Source of the DNA: Ahrensia kielensis DSM 5890
GTDB lineage: Bacteria; Pseudomonadota; Alphaproteobacteria; Rhizobiales; Rhizobiaceae
Reading direction: 5' to 3'
Assembly: GCF_000374465.1 (NCBI RefSeq)
Contig: NZ_KB894530.1
Span: forward strand, 215,264-279,263
DNA: 64,000 nt
How positions within the stretch are numbered: position 1 is the first letter of the stretch; each line of letters begins with the position of its first letter. Under the pieces are notes generated by a model, which had not been told where the DNA came from, searched no databases, and worked only from the letters and a program-made list of their open reading frames with translations. Positions 62,094-64,000 of this stretch are shown here, piece by piece. Both the position numbers and the translations under genes were made by a program.

Positions 62094-64000
62094 ATGGCTT
62101 ATCCATACCCGACGAATGAGTTAAAGCGACTTGAAGCGCTGAAAGCGACCGGTATCATGAATACGGGTTCGACTCCCGAGTTTGATGCAATTACTGAACT
62201 CGCATCCTCTATCTTTAATGCTCCTATGTCAGTGGTTGCCTTTATTGGGGATGATTTTCAATGGTTTAAAGCGCGTCTTGGATTAGATATAGATCAAATG
62301 CGTCGTGAATCCTCTTTTAGTAAGTATACAATTCTTCAAAATGAGGTTTTGGTTGTTAATGACACAACTAAGGATGAGCGATTCAATGAGAATCCTCTTG
62401 TTACTGGTGAACCCCATATTCGATTTTACGCAGGTGTGCCCATTTCATTGGACGGTAAAACCAATATTGCGGCGATAGGCGTTACTGATACAAAACCGCG
62501 CACTGCCAGCGACGCACAGATTACTCAGCTTAAAAAACTAGCCAATATCGCTGCTGCGCTAGTGCGCGCCCATCAAGCCGCGAATGAAGCAAAAAAGCTC
62601 GAAATGGATGCTCGTCAACGCGGTAAGCTTCTTTCTCAAACGGAACGTATATCTAAAATTGGTGCTTGGGCATTTGATACCAGAACACAGGAAATAAAGT
62701 GGTCGCCACAAACCTATGAAATACATCAATTGTCACCAACAGAATCCATCAGCTTGGAGAGGGTATTGTCATTTAATCCCTCGTATGAACACGAACGCAT
62801 ACACAAAAAATTCAATGACTGCCTTAATGATGGCATACCTTACGAATTAGAATGTGATTTCATCACGGCACTTGGGAATAAACGCCGCGTATTAATGATG
62901 GCGGAGCTTGAACATAGTGAAGCCGGTGATCGGTGTCTGATAGGCACAATAAAGGATATCACTGACGAGCATGAAAATGCCAAGAGGCTATGGGATGCTG
63001 CGCATATTGATACTTTGACCGGTATCGCCAATCGTTTCGCGTTCCAGCATAAACTTGATAGTTTGGCTGAAAGATCAAGCGATGACGTCGACTGCAATTT
63101 CAAAATGCTTTTGATCGATCTCGATGGGTTCAAAGATATCAATGATAGCTTTGGTCATTTGGCGGGTGACAAGATCCTCTGTTCAATCGCCAAGCGTATT
63201 GAAGATACCATTCCTGAGAATGCATTCTGCGCACGCCTTGGCGGGGATGAATTTGCAGTCCTTATGGGTGTGCAAAATGAAATGCTGAAACCTGAAGATT
63301 TGGCTTCTGAATTGATTGAAGTGATCAATTTACCCGTGCCCTATGAGGGGCATGAGATTAGTGTTGGTGCGTCGATCGGCATTTCTCTAACATACCAAGA
63401 AACGCAATCCTGCGAAGAATTTCAGCAGCAGGCCGATCTGGCATTATATCATGCAAAACAGACTGGCCGCGGTGTTTGCGAAACCTATAATCCAAGCTTA
63501 ACCGAAGCTTTTGAAGAAAAACGACAAGCATTTGAATTGGTGAAAGAGGCAATTCATGAGGGAAGATTGCTTCCGCATTATCAGCCAATATTCGATTTAA
63601 GCTCGCAGCGAATAAAAGGCGTAGAGGCGCTTGCCCGCATTCAAAATAAGGATGGTTCAATCGTTGGCCCAGCAAAATTTTGGCATGCTCTGTTTGAGCC
63701 CAAAAGCGCTTTAGCTGTCGATGAAACTATTTTGGATATTGCGCTCCGTGATTTTGCAGAATGGAAAAGTAAAGGGCTCGATATTGATTTTATAAGCATC
63801 AATGCCTCCTCTTTATGTATTCAATCGATGGATTATGTTGAGCGTGTTTTAGAAGCATTGGCGCACAACAATTTGCAGCCACATCATTTGAAAATAGAAG
63901 TCGTAGAGAACATATTTTTAGACGATGCGGATTCTAAGATAACGCACGTGTTGGAGCGCCTTTCAGAGGCTGGTGTCATCATTGCGCTTGATGATTTTGG
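62094..64000 (+). CDS. GAF-PAS-GGDEF-EAL cyclic di-GMP enzyme (3' end missing)
   Basis: 635 codons from ATG 62094, running off the window. GAF at about 20-160 (FDAITELASSIFNAPMSVVAFIGDDFQWFKARLG), PAS at about 180-295 (ISKIGAWAFDTRTQEIKWS), GGDEF from about 305 (DTLTGIANRFAFQ) with active GGDEF at 383-387, and EAL from about 480 with E511 in GVEALARIQ and later INASSLCIQS and LKIEVVEN. Both catalytic motifs seem intact as far as visible, so it could make and break cyclic di-GMP. It stands 180 bases behind the HlyD-like gene and may tune the polysaccharide locus. The last visible motif, ALDDFG, is the metal-binding EAL segment. Confidence 0.93.
   Translation, partial: MAYPYPTNELKRLEALKATGIMNTGSTPEFDAITELASSIFNAPMSVVAFIGDDFQWFKARLGLDIDQMRRESSFSKYTILQNEVLVVNDTTKDERFNENPLVTGEPHIRFYAGVPISLDGKTNIAAIGVTDTKPRTASDAQITQLKKLANIAAALVRAHQAANEAKKLEMDARQRGKLLSQTERISKIGAWAFDTRTQEIKWSPQTYEIHQLSPTESISLERVLSFNPSYEHERIHKKFNDCLNDGIPYELECDFITALGNKRRVLMMAELEHSEAGDRCLIGTIKDITDEHENAKRLWDAAHIDTLTGIANRFAFQHKLDSLAERSSDDVDCNFKMLLIDLDGFKDINDSFGHLAGDKILCSIAKRIEDTIPENAFCARLGGDEFAVLMGVQNEMLKPEDLASELIEVINLPVPYEGHEISVGASIGISLTYQETQSCEEFQQQADLALYHAKQTGRGVCETYNPSLTEAFEEKRQAFELVKEAIHEGRLLPHYQPIFDLSSQRIKGVEALARIQNKDGSIVGPAKFWHALFEPKSALAVDETILDIALRDFAEWKSKGLDIDFISINASSLCIQSMDYVERVLEALAHNNLQPHHLKIEVVENIFLDDADSKITHVLERLSEAGVIIALDDF

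Noticed and set aside
1..64000. CRISPR arrays, tRNA or rRNA genes, prophage or conjugation modules
   Set aside because: No regularly spaced repeats, no clover-leaf-like segments with CCA ends and no phage or transfer genes were recognised on either strand.

Overview
The window looks like a chromosomal segment of an alphaproteobacterium, probably a marine or coastal member of the Hyphomicrobiales. This is inferred from family composition and style: a single-ATPase CUT2 sugar importer of the rhizobial Frc type, NasS-NasT nitrate control, tripartite tricarboxylate (Tct) transport, TackOD1-type signalling and moderate GC. No rRNA or tRNA gene and no CRISPR array was seen.

Layout. (1) 1-5203: end of a sugar ABC importer (permease, binding protein, ATPase), a zinc alcohol dehydrogenase and an altronate/galactarate-type dehydratase, i.e. 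uptake and catabolism of a sugar or sugar acid. (2) 5543-6571: a lone polysaccharide deacetylase. (3) 6658-19527: a complete nitrate assimilation region. NasT and NasS form the sensor pair. A sigma-54 promoter and an RNA leader with ANTAR hairpins and a terminator precede nrtA, nrtB, a tandem-ABC ATPase, nirB, nirD, nasA and a cysG-like gene with a decayed methyltransferase half. (4) 19560-31351: an acid-sugar catabolic island. A GntR regulator, a Gfo/Idh/MocA oxidoreductase and a LeuB-like dehydrogenase diverge from tctCBA, a small monooxygenase-fold protein, an aldo/keto reductase, a metallo-beta-lactamase-fold hydrolase, otnK and otnC. otnK is split by a 1480-bp IS110-family (IS1111-type) element. 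Exact removal of the element restores the frame, and its non-coding end contains guide-like segments matching both the target and its own ends, as expected of a bridge RNA.

(5) 31441-33935: a LysR regulator diverging from a 2OG-Fe(II) dioxygenase gene, with an in-frame amber codon near its likely start, and a LysE exporter. (6) 34379-40376: a full ribose operon rbsB-A-C-D-K-R with a LacI-type operator palindrome. (7) 40477-43730: a redox/SnoaL-like group with a divergent LysR regulator. (8) 43907-46456: a CBS-GGDEF cyclase, an orphan DUF3396 (type VI immunity-like) protein and a small membrane protein. (9) 46529-52097: a siderophore uptake operon (TonB receptor, binding protein, two permeases, ATPase) on the minus strand. 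(10) 52388-53899: decayed DNA: a duplicated 3' scrap of the LysR gene, a MarR/DUF2798 divergent pair and an IS3 remnant. (11) 53974-64000: a signalling and surface-polysaccharide locus. It has a CHASE-PAS histidine kinase, a lone receiver, an Hpt protein, a receiver-TackOD1-degenerate GGDEF protein, a family 2 glycosyltransferase, an HlyD-like protein and a GAF-PAS-GGDEF-EAL protein that runs off the end.

The most unusual items are the bridge-RNA-like non-coding end of the IS110 element, the readable NasT-type attenuator of the nitrate operon, and the phosphorelay/TackOD1/glycosyltransferase locus.
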